39,290 nt of DNA from Micromonosporaceae bacterium (GCA_009377645.1 WHTQ01000037.1:1-39290); one strand, 5' to 3'. Shown: positions 7,854 through 15,345, counted from the stretch's first letter. Notes: generated by a model from the sequence alone, not told the origin. Numbers and translations are program-made.

Positions 7854-8719
7854 GGCGGCGAGGTTACCCCAGCCAGGCCGCGATTCGCGCGCACGCCGCC
7901 CAGTCCAGCCGGCGCCAGGCCGGCCAGATCCGGCGCCAGGCCGGCCAGATCCGGCGCCAGGCCGGCCAGATCCGGCGCCAGGCCGTCCACAGCCAGCGCC
8001 AGGCCGTCCAGGTCTCGCGCCGGTCCATCCACAGCCAGCGCCGGGCGGTCCAGCAGCGCGACCACCTCGGTCAGCGACCGGACCACCGGACCGGCGAACT
8101 CCCGGTCCGGTGCGAAGACCAGGTGCCCGCCCAGGTCCGCGGCGGCCAGCCGGACCGCGGACATCCCGGCCGCGACCGCCCCGGTCAGCTCCTGGCTGCC
8201 CCCGTCCCCGACGTAGAGGCAGTGCTCCGGCGCCACCCCGAGCCGGTCGCAGGCGGCCGCGTACATCGCCGGATGCGGCTTGCACTCGCCGATGTGCACC
8301 GAGTAGACGCAGGTGTCGAGCAACGGGGCCACCGGCAGCTCCGGCAGGAACGCCGGCAGCTCGTACCCGCAGTCGCTGACCAGCCCGGTGCGCAGTCCCC
8401 GGGCGCGCACCCCGGCCAGCGCGCTGACCGCGTCCGGGCGCAGCTGGGCGTCGGCCCAGACCGCCGCCAGCCGGGCGCGCTGGGCGGCCCGCAGCCGGTC
8501 CGCCGGCGGGTCAACGCCGAGCTGGTCGCACACCCACCGTAGGGTGGCCTCGGCGGTGCCGAACACCCCCCGCGATCGGGCCTTGAACGACCGGTCCAGC
8601 ACCTCGGTGAACGCGGCCGGGTCGCAGCCCAGCCGGCGGGCGATCGCCGCGTGCCAGGGGCCGCGGGCCACCGCCTCGGTCAGCGTGCCGAAGAAGTCGA
8701 ACAGCACCGCGCGGAACAA
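7850..8719 (-). CDS. HAD-superfamily hydrolase with heptapeptide-repeat tail
   Basis: A 289-residue HAD-IA-type protein. Motif I is VLFDFFGTLTE, with the nucleophile Asp retained but the +2 Asp of phosphatases replaced by Phe, as in haloacid-dehalogenase-like branches. Motif II is TGLVSDCG, motif III Lys lies in GECKPHP, and motif IV is LYVGDGGSQE. After about residue 220 the protein passes into a low-complexity tail of seven-residue units (LAPDLAG) encoded by a 21-bp DNA repeat. The start is probably TTG at 8719, after GGAGG. It is the first gene of the operon that continues into the Nif3-like gene. Substrate unknown. The tail is unlikely to be part of the fold. Confidence 0.85.
   Translation of the reverse strand: MFRAVLFDFFGTLTEAVARGPWHAAIARRLGCDPAAFTEVLDRSFKARSRGVFGTAEATLRWVCDQLGVDPPADRLRAAQRARLAAVWADAQLRPDAVSALAGVRARGLRTGLVSDCGYELPAFLPELPVAPLLDTCVYSVHIGECKPHPAMYAAACDRLGVAPEHCLYVGDGGSQELTGAVAAGMSAVRLAAADLGGHLVFAPDREFAGPVVRSLTEVVALLDRPALAVDGPARDLDGLALAVDGLAPDLAGLAPDLAGLAPDLAGLAPAGLGGVRANRGLAGVTSPP
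7911..8057 (-). repeat. 21-bp tandem repeat (7 units) in the 3' end of the HAD gene
   Basis: Three identical 21-bp units at 7911-7931, 7932-7952 and 7953-7973, followed by four diverged units up to 8057. The unit begins GGCGCCAGGC on the plus strand and encodes L-A-P-D-L-A-G on the minus strand. The period is a multiple of three, so copy-number change keeps the frame. Confidence 0.9.
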
Positions 8720-8789
8720 GGAACCTCCGGGCTGCGCAGCGGTGAGGAGGGGGGTACGAGGGGTCCGCCGCCAACGGCCCAACCGAGTG

Positions 8790-8818
8790 AGCGTAAGCGA
8801 CAGTTCACGGTAAGTAAA
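8790..8818 (-). promoter_or_regulatory. Candidate promoter of the HAD-Nif3-zinc ribbon-RNase H operon
   Basis: On the minus strand, TTTACT (8813-8818) and TACGCT (8790-8795) are separated by 17 bp, a good sigma-70-type arrangement. The stretch is AT-rich for this genome. A leader of about 65 nt would precede the TTG start. Confidence 0.45.
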
Positions 8819-8866
8819 TAGCCTGTTCGACCTTTCTCGCGAAACGCGGGGAGCCCGAAACTGAGC

Positions 8867-8895
8867 GTGGACCGTTCGGCTACCCGGCGTACTAT
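8867..8895 (+). promoter_or_regulatory. Candidate promoter of the GAPDH-like gene
   Basis: GTGGAC (8867-8872), a 17-bp spacer, then TACTAT (8890-8895). The leader ends in a strong GGGGGAGGA ribosome binding site before the ATG at 8934. Confidence 0.5.
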
Positions 8896-8933
8896 CATCC
8901 GCTCTTCGATCGGAGACAGGTGGGGGAGGACCG

Positions 8934-9977
8934 ATGACCGTCCGGATCGGGATCAACGGCGTGGGACGCATCGGCCGCAATCTCTGGCGGATCATCCAAG
9001 CCAGCGCCCCCGACATCGAGATCGCGGTGGTGAACGACACCGCGGAGCTGGCGACCGTGGCGCACCTGCTGCGGTACGACACGGTCCGGGGCCGGTTCCC
9101 GGCGCCGGTCGGCCAGGTCAGCCGGCCCGGCGGCGAAGCGCTCACTGTGGACGGTGCGATCGTCCCGATGCGGCACGAACCGGTCCCGGACCGGATCCCC
9201 TGGGGCCGTTACGGGGTCGACCTGGTGGTCGAGTCGACCGGGCAGTTCGCCCGCGGCCAGGCCGCCCGCGGCCACCTGTCCGGCGGCGCCGGCCGGGTGA
9301 TCATCTCCACCGCCTCGCCGGACGCCGACGTCAGCCTGATGATGGGCGTCAACGAGCACGACTTCGACCCGGACCGGCACCGGGTGGTGTCCAACTCCTG
9401 CTGCACGACCTACTGCCTGGCGACGATGATCCACGCGCTGCGACCCCGGTACGAGGTGATCCGCGGCTCGGCAACCATCGCCTACTCCCACGGCAGCCGG
9501 CCCGGGCCGCTGCTGGACGGGGTGTTCCCGAACCTGCGGATGGCCCGGGCGAACGCGACCAGCATCGTGCCGGCCAACGTGCCCGGGGTGCGGCACGCCC
9601 TGGACCGGGTGCTGCCCGACCTGGCCGGCCAGATCACCGCGACCGCGATGCGGGTGCCGGTCCGGGCGACCTCGGCCGCGACGCTGCTGCTCCGGACCAC
9701 CCACCCGGCCGACCCGGACGAGCTGAACGCCACCCTGGAGGCGGCCGCCGCCAGCCTGCTCAAGGGCTACCTGGAGGTCAGCCGGGACCCGCTGGTCTCC
9801 TCCGACCTGATCGGCTCGGCCGCCTCCAGCGTGGTCGACGCCGGGCTGACCACCACCCTCGACGACCTGGTGCGGGTGGTTGGCTGGTACGACAACGAAT
9901 GGGGGTACGCGAACCGGCTGGTGGACCTGATCCGGTTCCTGGCCTGTCCGCCCGCGGCCGCACCGTGCCCGGGCTAG
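8934..9977 (+). CDS. Type I GAPDH-like protein with non-canonical active site
   Basis: A 347-residue homologue of glyceraldehyde-3-phosphate dehydrogenase. The NAD-binding start IGINGVGRIGRN, the STGQF segment and the C-terminal WYDNEWGYANRLVDL are typical. The active site is not. The usual SNASCTTNC is SNSCCTTYC (Cys157 kept, Asn replaced by Tyr160). The segment that should carry the catalytic His (TVHAYTND) reads ATIAYSHGSRPG, and the phosphate-binding STGAA loop is replaced by ANVPGV. Arg240 in MRVPV is retained. So it is probably not the main glycolytic enzyme, and no pgk or tpi follows. It has its own promoter and RBS, and its stop overlaps the convergent flavoprotein stop by 4 bp. It could act on another aldehyde or be regulatory. 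Confidence 0.85.
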   Translation: MTVRIGINGVGRIGRNLWRIIQASAPDIEIAVVNDTAELATVAHLLRYDTVRGRFPAPVGQVSRPGGEALTVDGAIVPMRHEPVPDRIPWGRYGVDLVVESTGQFARGQAARGHLSGGAGRVIISTASPDADVSLMMGVNEHDFDPDRHRVVSNSCCTTYCLATMIHALRPRYEVIRGSATIAYSHGSRPGPLLDGVFPNLRMARANATSIVPANVPGVRHALDRVLPDLAGQITATAMRVPVRATSAATLLLRTTHPADPDELNATLEAAAASLLKGYLEVSRDPLVSSDLIGSAASSVVDAGLTTTLDDLVRVVGWYDNEWGYANRLVDLIRFLACPPAAAPCPG

Positions 9978-10726
9978 GGCACCCGCAGGATCGCCGGCGC
10001 CGGGCGGGGCGCCGCCGGCGGGGCCGGGCGCACCCGGCGCCCCGTCGCCACCCGGCGACCGCGGTTGGCGAAGCCCAGCCGGCTGACCGCTCCCGGGGCC
10101 GGGCTCGGGCCGTGGTCGGCCGGCACCACCCGGCGCGGCGGCCCGAGTGCCGTGAGCGCCAGCTGCCACGGGAACTCACCGGCCTGGCCGGCGCCGGCAC
10201 CGGGTGCCGGCAGAGTGAGCACGTCCTCGCCGTACAGCACCCGCACCCCCCAGCTGCGCAGCCGGCGCAGGCTCTCCCGGAACGCCGGGTGCGCCGCCAT
10301 CGCGGTGTTCGTGTACGGCATCACCACGATCGGCACCCCCAGCCCGTACCCCTCGATCAGCATTCCCAGCGCCAGCGTGTCGGCGATCCCGCAGGCCCAC
10401 TTGTTGACCGTGTTGACGGTGGCCGGGGCGACCACGATCGCGTCCGCGACCGGCAGCACGTCCAGGTCGCCGGGGTTCTTGTAGCTGCTGCGCACCGGGT
10501 GCCCGGTCTGGCTGGCCAGGGCCGGGGCGTCGATGAACTTCCGGCCGTCCGGGGTGGCGACCACGCACACCTGCCACCCGGCCTGCTGGGCCAGCCCGAC
10601 CAGCCGCCCGATGTGGCCGGCTGCCGGAGAGCCGCAGGCGACCGCGTACAGCACGGGCAGCGGGACGGCCGGGGTGGGGGCGGCGGGCTCGGTACGGGCG
10701 GCCGGCTCGGTGGGGGGCTGGCTCAA
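9974..10726 (-). CDS. Flavoprotein of the PPC decarboxylase (HFCD) family
   Basis: A 250-residue homologue of FMN-dependent Cys-decarboxylase-type flavoproteins (CoaC/EpiD fold). After a Pro/Ala-rich N-terminus come LPVLYAVACGSPAAGH (nucleotide-binding strand-loop), VVAPATVNTVNKWACGIAD (the conserved APAT-N motif) and VVMPYTNTAMAAHPAF, in place of the usual PAMNxxMW loop. The C-terminal 70 residues are Arg/Pro-rich and probably disordered. It is not linked to CoaB, so a housekeeping coenzyme A role is doubtful. The TTG start overlaps the stop of the XRE gene (TTGA), making a two-gene operon. XRE-flavoprotein pairs next to PrimPol-like genes are, to my recollection, recurrent in actinobacteria without a known function. 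Confidence 0.8.
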   Translation of the reverse strand: MSQPPTEPAARTEPAAPTPAVPLPVLYAVACGSPAAGHIGRLVGLAQQAGWQVCVVATPDGRKFIDAPALASQTGHPVRSSYKNPGDLDVLPVADAIVVAPATVNTVNKWACGIADTLALGMLIEGYGLGVPIVVMPYTNTAMAAHPAFRESLRRLRSWGVRVLYGEDVLTLPAPGAGAGQAGEFPWQLALTALGPPRRVVPADHGPSPAPGAVSRLGFANRGRRVATGRRVRPAPPAAPRPAPAILRVP

Positions 10727-11952
10727 CCGCCGACCCCCACCTGTTCGGCCAGCTCGCACACGGCCGGCGGGGGCTCGCCGTGGGTGCGCCGGAGCACGTC
10801 GCCGAGGATCTCCCGAGCGATCGGCCGGGACCGCAGCTCGGTGGGGGCCAGCCGGTCCCCGGCCACCAGCATCTCGCCGGCCCGGTGGACGTCGCCGACC
10901 TGCGCCCAGCCGCGGGCCATGTCCAGCAGGTGGTGCACCCGGCGCTCCGGCACCAGCGCCGCGAACCCGTCCGCACCGATCTGCTCGTGGGTGGTCACCG
11001 CGTACCGCCCCTCCCCCATCTCCACCGCCGCCGCGACCCGGTGCAGCAGCACGTTGGTCGGCCCGAAGCTGCTCCAGTAGTAGTTGCCGTCGGTGCCGAG
11101 CAGCTTCGCCGCGTCTTCGGCGGCCGACAGCAGGTCCTGGGTGGTGGTCGAGTCTCCGAGCTTGGCCGCGGACATCGCGCCCTGCAGCAGCAGCATCCCG
11201 TAGACCGACAGCTGGCCCGGCCTGGCGTCGCCGGCGCAGGCCGGCGCCAGCCGGTTCGCCACGCTCACGTTGATCTCCAGCGCCGGCCGCGCCCGGCCCA
11301 TCGCCAGCAGTGCCATCCCGACCCGGAACGTGGCCACCCCGGCGAGCAGCTCGTCGCCGGCCCGCTGGGCGACGGTTACGGCCCGGTCGGCGGCCAGCCA
11401 GGACAGCTCCAGCTCCCCGAGGTTGCGCAGCGACGAGGAGGCGATCTGGTAGACCTGCCCGAGCAGGTTGGCGCTCTCGGTGGCCAGCTCGCTGCCGTGG
11501 TAGGCGGCGTCGGCGGCCTGCGCCGCGCGGAGCAGGTCGGGCAGGGACCGGGCCAGCGCGGTGCCCTTGGCGTGCTGGTAGGTCAGCCAGGCGTGCCGGA
11601 CCGCCTTGCGCACCTCGGCCAGGTCCGGCGGCTGCGGCGGTTGGTGGAAGAACGCGCTGACCTGGTCGTAGCGTTCCAGCGCCGCCCGGATCTCGGCGAT
11701 CTCGGACCGGCCGACGCCGGAGCCGCCGCCGTTGCGCGGCTCCGGCTCGTGGCCGAGCAGCAGCTGCGCATCGACCTGCAGCACGTCGGCGATGTCGTGG
11801 ATGACCGAAAACTTGTCCAGCCGCCGGACCCCGCGCTCGACCTTGTCGACCCAGCTCTTGCTCTTGCCGAGCCGGTCGGCGAAGACCTGCTGCGACATCC
11901 GCCGCCGGCCACGCCAGTACGCGACGCGGCGGCCGATTGGCAGCTCATCCAC
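10723..11952 (-). CDS. XRE-family regulator with TPR-like C-terminal domain
   Basis: A 409-residue protein. Residues 5-65 are a cro/C1-type helix-turn-helix (RMSQQVFADRLGKSKSWVDKVERG). The remaining 340 residues are alanine/leucine-rich helices with TPR-like spacing (for example ATESANLLGQVYQIAS and SWLAADRAVTVAQRAG), as in actinobacterial regulators that sense a ligand or peptide through helical repeats. GTG start after GGGAGGG. It is first in an operon with the flavoprotein and faces the PrimPol-like gene across a 217-bp divergent region, so it probably controls both transcripts. Signal unknown. Confidence 0.87.
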   Translation of the reverse strand: MDELPIGRRVAYWRGRRRMSQQVFADRLGKSKSWVDKVERGVRRLDKFSVIHDIADVLQVDAQLLLGHEPEPRNGGGSGVGRSEIAEIRAALERYDQVSAFFHQPPQPPDLAEVRKAVRHAWLTYQHAKGTALARSLPDLLRAAQAADAAYHGSELATESANLLGQVYQIASSSLRNLGELELSWLAADRAVTVAQRAGDELLAGVATFRVGMALLAMGRARPALEINVSVANRLAPACAGDARPGQLSVYGMLLLQGAMSAAKLGDSTTTQDLLSAAEDAAKLLGTDGNYYWSSFGPTNVLLHRVAAAVEMGEGRYAVTTHEQIGADGFAALVPERRVHHLLDMARGWAQVGDVHRAGEMLVAGDRLAPTELRSRPIAREILGDVLRRTHGEPPPAVCELAEQVGVGG

Positions 11953-12169
11953 GTCGGTCCCTCCCCTTGCCGGCAGCGCGCTGCCCAGGGTCGTGGCAGC
12001 CTGTCGTGCCGGGTCGCACAGGATGTACGTCGATTCTGGGCCTGATCCTCGTACTTCTTGATGAGTGTTGCAACCTCAGTCCCTCGCTTAGACAAACGAC
12101 CGCGTGTCGTGCGGGTGACGCCGCCGGTGTTCTGTTATGACGCCGGCCGTCGACTTGGGGGGTTAAGAG
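11953..12169. promoter_or_regulatory. Divergent control region, XRE operon / PrimPol-like gene
   Basis: 217 bp without a credible gene, carrying both RBSs (GGGAGGG for the XRE gene, GGGGGG before the ATG at 12170). The centre (12040-12075) is less GC-rich than its surroundings. I could not pick a clear operator by eye. Confidence 0.4.
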
Positions 12170-12778
12170 ATGGTTCTCGCTCGGCTCCGACTGCGGCGGG
12201 CGGCGCTTCGCCTGGCAGCCCGTGGCTGGCCGGTCACACCCGGTGCCTGGCTGCGGTCCGACCGGTTCGACTGTGGCCGGCCCGGCTGCCCGACCACCGC
12301 CTGCCACCCGGCGCTGGAGGCCTGGGAGCAGGCGGCCAGCGTCGATCCCGACCGGATCGGCCAGTGGTGGCGGTACGCCCCGCACGGGGTGCTGCTGCCG
12401 ACCGGCCTGGCATTCGACGTGCTGGAGGTGCCGGCACCGCTGGGCGCGCTCGCGGTCGCCTCGCCCGGCTGGCGGACCGCGGCGCGCGGCGCGGTCCGCG
12501 GCCCGGTCGCCACCACCCCGGCCGGCCGGTGGATGTTCTTCGTACGCGCCGGCGAGCCGCTGCTGCCGGAGCTGGCCAGCCGGCTGGACGTGGTCCAGCA
12601 CACCCGCGGTTCCTGGGTGCCGGCGCCGCCGACCCCGCTGGTGGACCACCCGGTGCGGTGGAGCGTGCCGCCCTCGGCGGTCGGGTGGCGGCTTCCGGAC
12701 GGGTACGCGGTGCAGCGGGTGCTCGCCACCTGCGGGAGCGCGCTGGCCGGCGCCGCTGCCGCACTCCCCGGCCGGTGA
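12170..12778 (+). CDS. Small PrimPol-like (bifunctional primase/polymerase) protein, degenerate
   Basis: A 202-residue protein with the layout of the primase-polymerase (AEP) domain: an N-terminal AALRLAARGWPV, a Cys/His cluster (CGRPGCPTTACHP, residues 35-46), LPTGLAFDVLEVP, PVATTPAGRWMFF, and the C-terminal LDVVQHTRGSWVPAPPT. In active PrimPols the second block holds D-x-D and the third a conserved His after Ser/Thr-Gly-Gly. Here they read Asp83-x-x-Glu86 and Arg-Trp, while Asp140 is kept. Catalysis therefore looks lost or altered, with nucleotide/oligonucleotide binding possibly retained. No helicase part is attached. It is divergent from the XRE-flavoprotein operon, and ATG 12170 follows a GGGGGG element. 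Confidence 0.75.
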   Translation: MVLARLRLRRAALRLAARGWPVTPGAWLRSDRFDCGRPGCPTTACHPALEAWEQAASVDPDRIGQWWRYAPHGVLLPTGLAFDVLEVPAPLGALAVASPGWRTAARGAVRGPVATTPAGRWMFFVRAGEPLLPELASRLDVVQHTRGSWVPAPPTPLVDHPVRWSVPPSAVGWRLPDGYAVQRVLATCGSALAGAAAALPGR

Positions 12779-12808
12779 CCGGAACGGCCCGGCCGGTGAC
12801 CGTAATGG
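12767..12808 (+). repeat. Two tandem 21-bp copies across the PrimPol-like stop codon
   Basis: 12767-12787 and 12788-12808 are the same 21-mer (beginning CCCGGCCGGTGACCG) with two mismatches. The first copy contains the stop codon, so the duplication extends only into non-coding sequence. Confidence 0.75.
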
Positions 12809-12935
12809 CTTCGACAAGCTGGCCCTAGCTCGCGAGGCGCTGTGTCTCGCTGTGACGGTCAGCAGTAGTTCGCGCTTCTCGGCGACGGTTATCGCCAGCA
12901 GTGACTGTGACGGCAAAGTTGCTGGCCGCTCGGGC

Positions 12936-13721
12936 TCAGTTGCTGGGCGGCCGAATCGGGTCCGTGGTTGGCGAGGCGATGGCGTAGTCACTCGGCCCGT
13001 CTCCGGGTGGGGCCAGTCGGCAGCCGAGGTAGGCGTCCAGTGCGGCGGCGCCGGTGAGCATGGCGCGGCTCCTGGCCGAGAGGCGGGCATGCCAGTCGCG
13101 CAGCATCGACGCGAGCGGCGCGACGCCTCCGGCGGAACGGACCTGGGCGATCAGCGGGGCGATCTGCTCCAGCAGGTAGCCGCCCCGTCTGAGCTGGTGG
13201 GCCAGTAGAGCGTCGCGTACGTCGGCTGCGCTGTAGACCCGGTAGCCCGTCTGCGGGTGGCGGCGCGGCTGGACCAAGCCAGCGCGTTCCCATTTGCGCA
13301 GGGTGGCCGGGCGTATGCCGAGCCTTCTTGCCAGGGGTCCGACGAGCGTGTCGCCGCCTTCCTGGGGTACGGGCTTGAGGTCGCGAAGCGCGGCTTCGAC
13401 GGCCTGGAGGGTGCGGCGGTCGTCGAGTAGCTGGGCGTGACGTTCGTCGATGAGCCGAAGCGCGTCCTCGGTGGCGTCCCGGTTGATCGCCTACATGATC
13501 GCCGTGGCCGTCTGGTGGCCGTGTCCGGGCACGAGCGCGAGGAATGCGCGCAGGGCTTGCGCGTGCCGCGGCGTGTAGGTGCGGTAGCCGTGCGGGGTGC
13601 GTTCAGCGCCCGGCAGGATGCCGGCCGCCTCGTAGTTGCGGATCGCCTGCGTGGACAGACCGTGCCCGCGCGCCAGGTCAACCGGCCTGAGCCGTCGACC
13701 GTCTTGAAGGTTTCGCCCCAC
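12936..13721 (-). pseudogene. MerR-family regulator with two helix-turn-helix domains, interrupted by an in-frame TAG
   Basis: One reading frame carries two MerR-like parts. The N-terminal part has VDLARGHGLSTQAIRNYE and HGYRTYTPRHAQALRAF; the C-terminal part has LARRLGIRPATLRKWERAG, TGYRVYSAADVRDALLAHQLRRGGYLLEQIAP and a helical tail. This twin-HTH layout is that of TioE-like MerR regulators. A TAG at 13491-13493 lies between them, directly after TATAIM, and the frame continues without another stop through AINRDATEDALRLIDERH to 12936. A single C-to-T change from CAG would give it, so the product is truncated unless TAG is read through. The start is uncertain (GTG 13721 or TTG 13751). It is divergent from the erythromycin-esterase gene, its likely target. 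Confidence 0.8.
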
Positions 13722-13746
13722 TGTCCTGCCAACATCGCGGAGAAGT

Positions 13747-13763
13747 TTCAATAGAGGATTGAA
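13747..13763. promoter_or_regulatory. Candidate MerR operator dyad
   Basis: Perfect inverted repeat TTCAAT-AGAGG-ATTGAA between the divergent MerR and esterase genes, AT-rich in a GC-rich background, 17-33 bp before the esterase ATG. MerR-type regulators bind such dyads within the target promoter. Confidence 0.55.
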
Positions 13764-13779
13764 CGATACCGTTGAGGGT

Positions 13780-14992
13780 ATGACTACTGGCATCAAGGAC
13801 ACCGCCCATGCCGTCGAGGCCGCGACCGTCATGGGGTTGCTCCCGGCCAGGCCGCCGCTGCTCGCCCTGGGCGAGCCCACCCACGGCGAGGACGTTCTAC
13901 TCGACCTGCGAAACGAACTCTTCCGGCAACTCGTCGAGCAGGAGGGCTACCGGACGATCGCGATCGAGAGCGACTGCATGATGGGCCTGGTCGTGGACGA
14001 CTACGTCACCTCGGGCACCGGCATCCTCGACGACGTCATGGAGCGCGGCTTCAGCCACCCCGACCTCGGGTTCGGCGCGTCCGCGGCCAACCGCGAGCTG
14101 GTGCGTTGGATGCGCACGTACAACGACGGCCGGCCCGCGTCCGAGCACGTGCGCTTCGCCGGGTTCGACGGCCCGGTGGAGATCACCGGCGCCGCGAGCC
14201 CCCGGCAGGCCCTCACCGCACTCCACGCCTACCTCACCGCCTGGGTTGACGCCGACCTGCTTCCCTGCACCGCGGAAACGCTCGACCGCCTGCTCGGCGC
14301 TGACGACCGGTGGACCAATCCCGCCGCGATGATGGACCCGTCCCAGTCCGTGGGGCAGACGCCCGACGCCAAACAGCTGTGGCTGCTCGCCAATGATCTG
14401 GTGGCCCTGCTCGACGCGCAGACGCCACACTTGATCGCGGCGTCCTCACGGGAGGACTGGCACCGGGCACGCCTGTACGGTCGTACCGCCACCGGGCTGC
14501 TGCGCCACCACTTCTGGATGGCCGACACGTCACCGAGCCGCATGGCGCGGCTGCTGGCCCTGCGGGACTCAATGATGGCCGCCAACCTGCTCGCCCTCGC
14601 CGAACGGGGCCCGACGCTGGTGAACGCCCACAACGGCCATCTGCAGCGGGACAAGAACACGATGCGGATGGGCGACCTGCCGCTGGAATGGTGGAGCGCC
14701 GGCGCGATCGTCAGCGCCCACCTGGGCGAGGGGTACGCCTTCCTGGCCACGGCCCTCGGCACGATCCGCCACCATGGCGTGGACACCCCGCCCCCGGACA
14801 CCATCGAAGGGCTCCTGTACGCGCTCCCGCAGCAGCGTTGCCTGGTCGACGCCCGCCGGCTGGCCGCCGCGCTCGCCGACGCGACGCCCCCCCCCCCGCG
14901 TGTCCCCGTGGTACGGCTACTCCCCGCTGGACCCGGCGCACCTGGCCAGCAACGACGGGATCGTGTTCGTCAAGGACGCCCCGCCGAGCTAG
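13780..14992 (+). pseudogene. Erythromycin-esterase-like protein, frameshifted at an 11-C run
   Basis: Homologue of the erythromycin esterase (EreA/EreB) family, which hydrolyses macrolide lactones; many chromosomal members have unknown substrates. Conserved blocks: LALGEPTHGEDVLL (family His), TIAIESD, VRWMRTYN, FAGFDG, NAHNGHLQRD and LEWWSAGA. At 14887-14897 there is a run of 11 C. In the original frame the protein then degenerates and runs to 15171. One base over, the expected C-terminus SPWYGYSPLDPAHLASNDGI appears and stops at 14992. Removing one C restores a protein of about 403 residues. Start ATG 13780 (an in-frame ATG 21 bp earlier exists). It is divergent from a MerR regulator that is also broken. 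Slippage, phase variation or a sequencing error in the homopolymer are all possible. Confidence 0.82.
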
Positions 14993-15004
14993 CCTCCTCA
15001 GCGT

Positions 15005-15335
15005 TCAGCGCCGACTGGCCGGCAACCGTCCAGGTGGCGACCGGGCGTCGTCGGCGACCTCGCACTCGGCCCACGGATATTTCCCGGGATCGCGCCGGCC
15101 GGGCAGCGGCCCGCCGTCGGGGCACCTTCCGGGCCACCGCATGCAGATCGGCCAGCAGCTGCGCCTCCTGATGCGCCACCAGCCGGCTGCGTGCCCGGGC
15201 CAACCGCAGCTGCCCGTCAGAGTCCAGATCGGACCGGTCGACCGACGCCAGCAGCACCGGCAGCTCCGGCCCAGGCGGCATTGCCTCCAGATCCTCCGGC
15301 AAGGTATCGCGGCTCACCAGCAGAGGGTAGTACAC
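15005..15335 (-). pseudogene. DUF222/HNH-endonuclease (13E12-type) N-terminal remnant
   Basis: The minus strand reads LPVLLASVDRSDLDSDGQL-RLARARSRLVAHQEAQLLADLHAVA, typical of the N-terminus of DUF222 proteins that carry an HNH nuclease at the C-terminus. About 60 codons on, the frame turns Arg-rich, while the next frame shows YPWAECEVADDAR and then a stop at 15005-15007, so at least one frameshift is present. No HNH motif (HxxP...H) follows. It abuts the erythromycin-esterase 3' end and looks like debris of a mobile or repetitive nuclease gene. Confidence 0.6.
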
Positions 15336-15345
15336 ACGTGCGATT

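Noticed and set aside
7911-8057. Possible CRISPR array
   Set aside because: Units are 21 bp, head-to-tail without spacers and in-frame coding; no cas gene is present.
12779-12935. Possible small gene between the PrimPol-like and MerR genes
   Set aside because: No start with RBS and no recognizable protein; a weak GCGAG/CTCGC hairpin near 12835-12855 is the only structure seen.
13151-13735. Minus-strand open frame of 194 codons across the MerR gene
   Set aside because: Arg/Ser/Thr-rich shadow frame; MerR motifs lie in the neighbouring frame.
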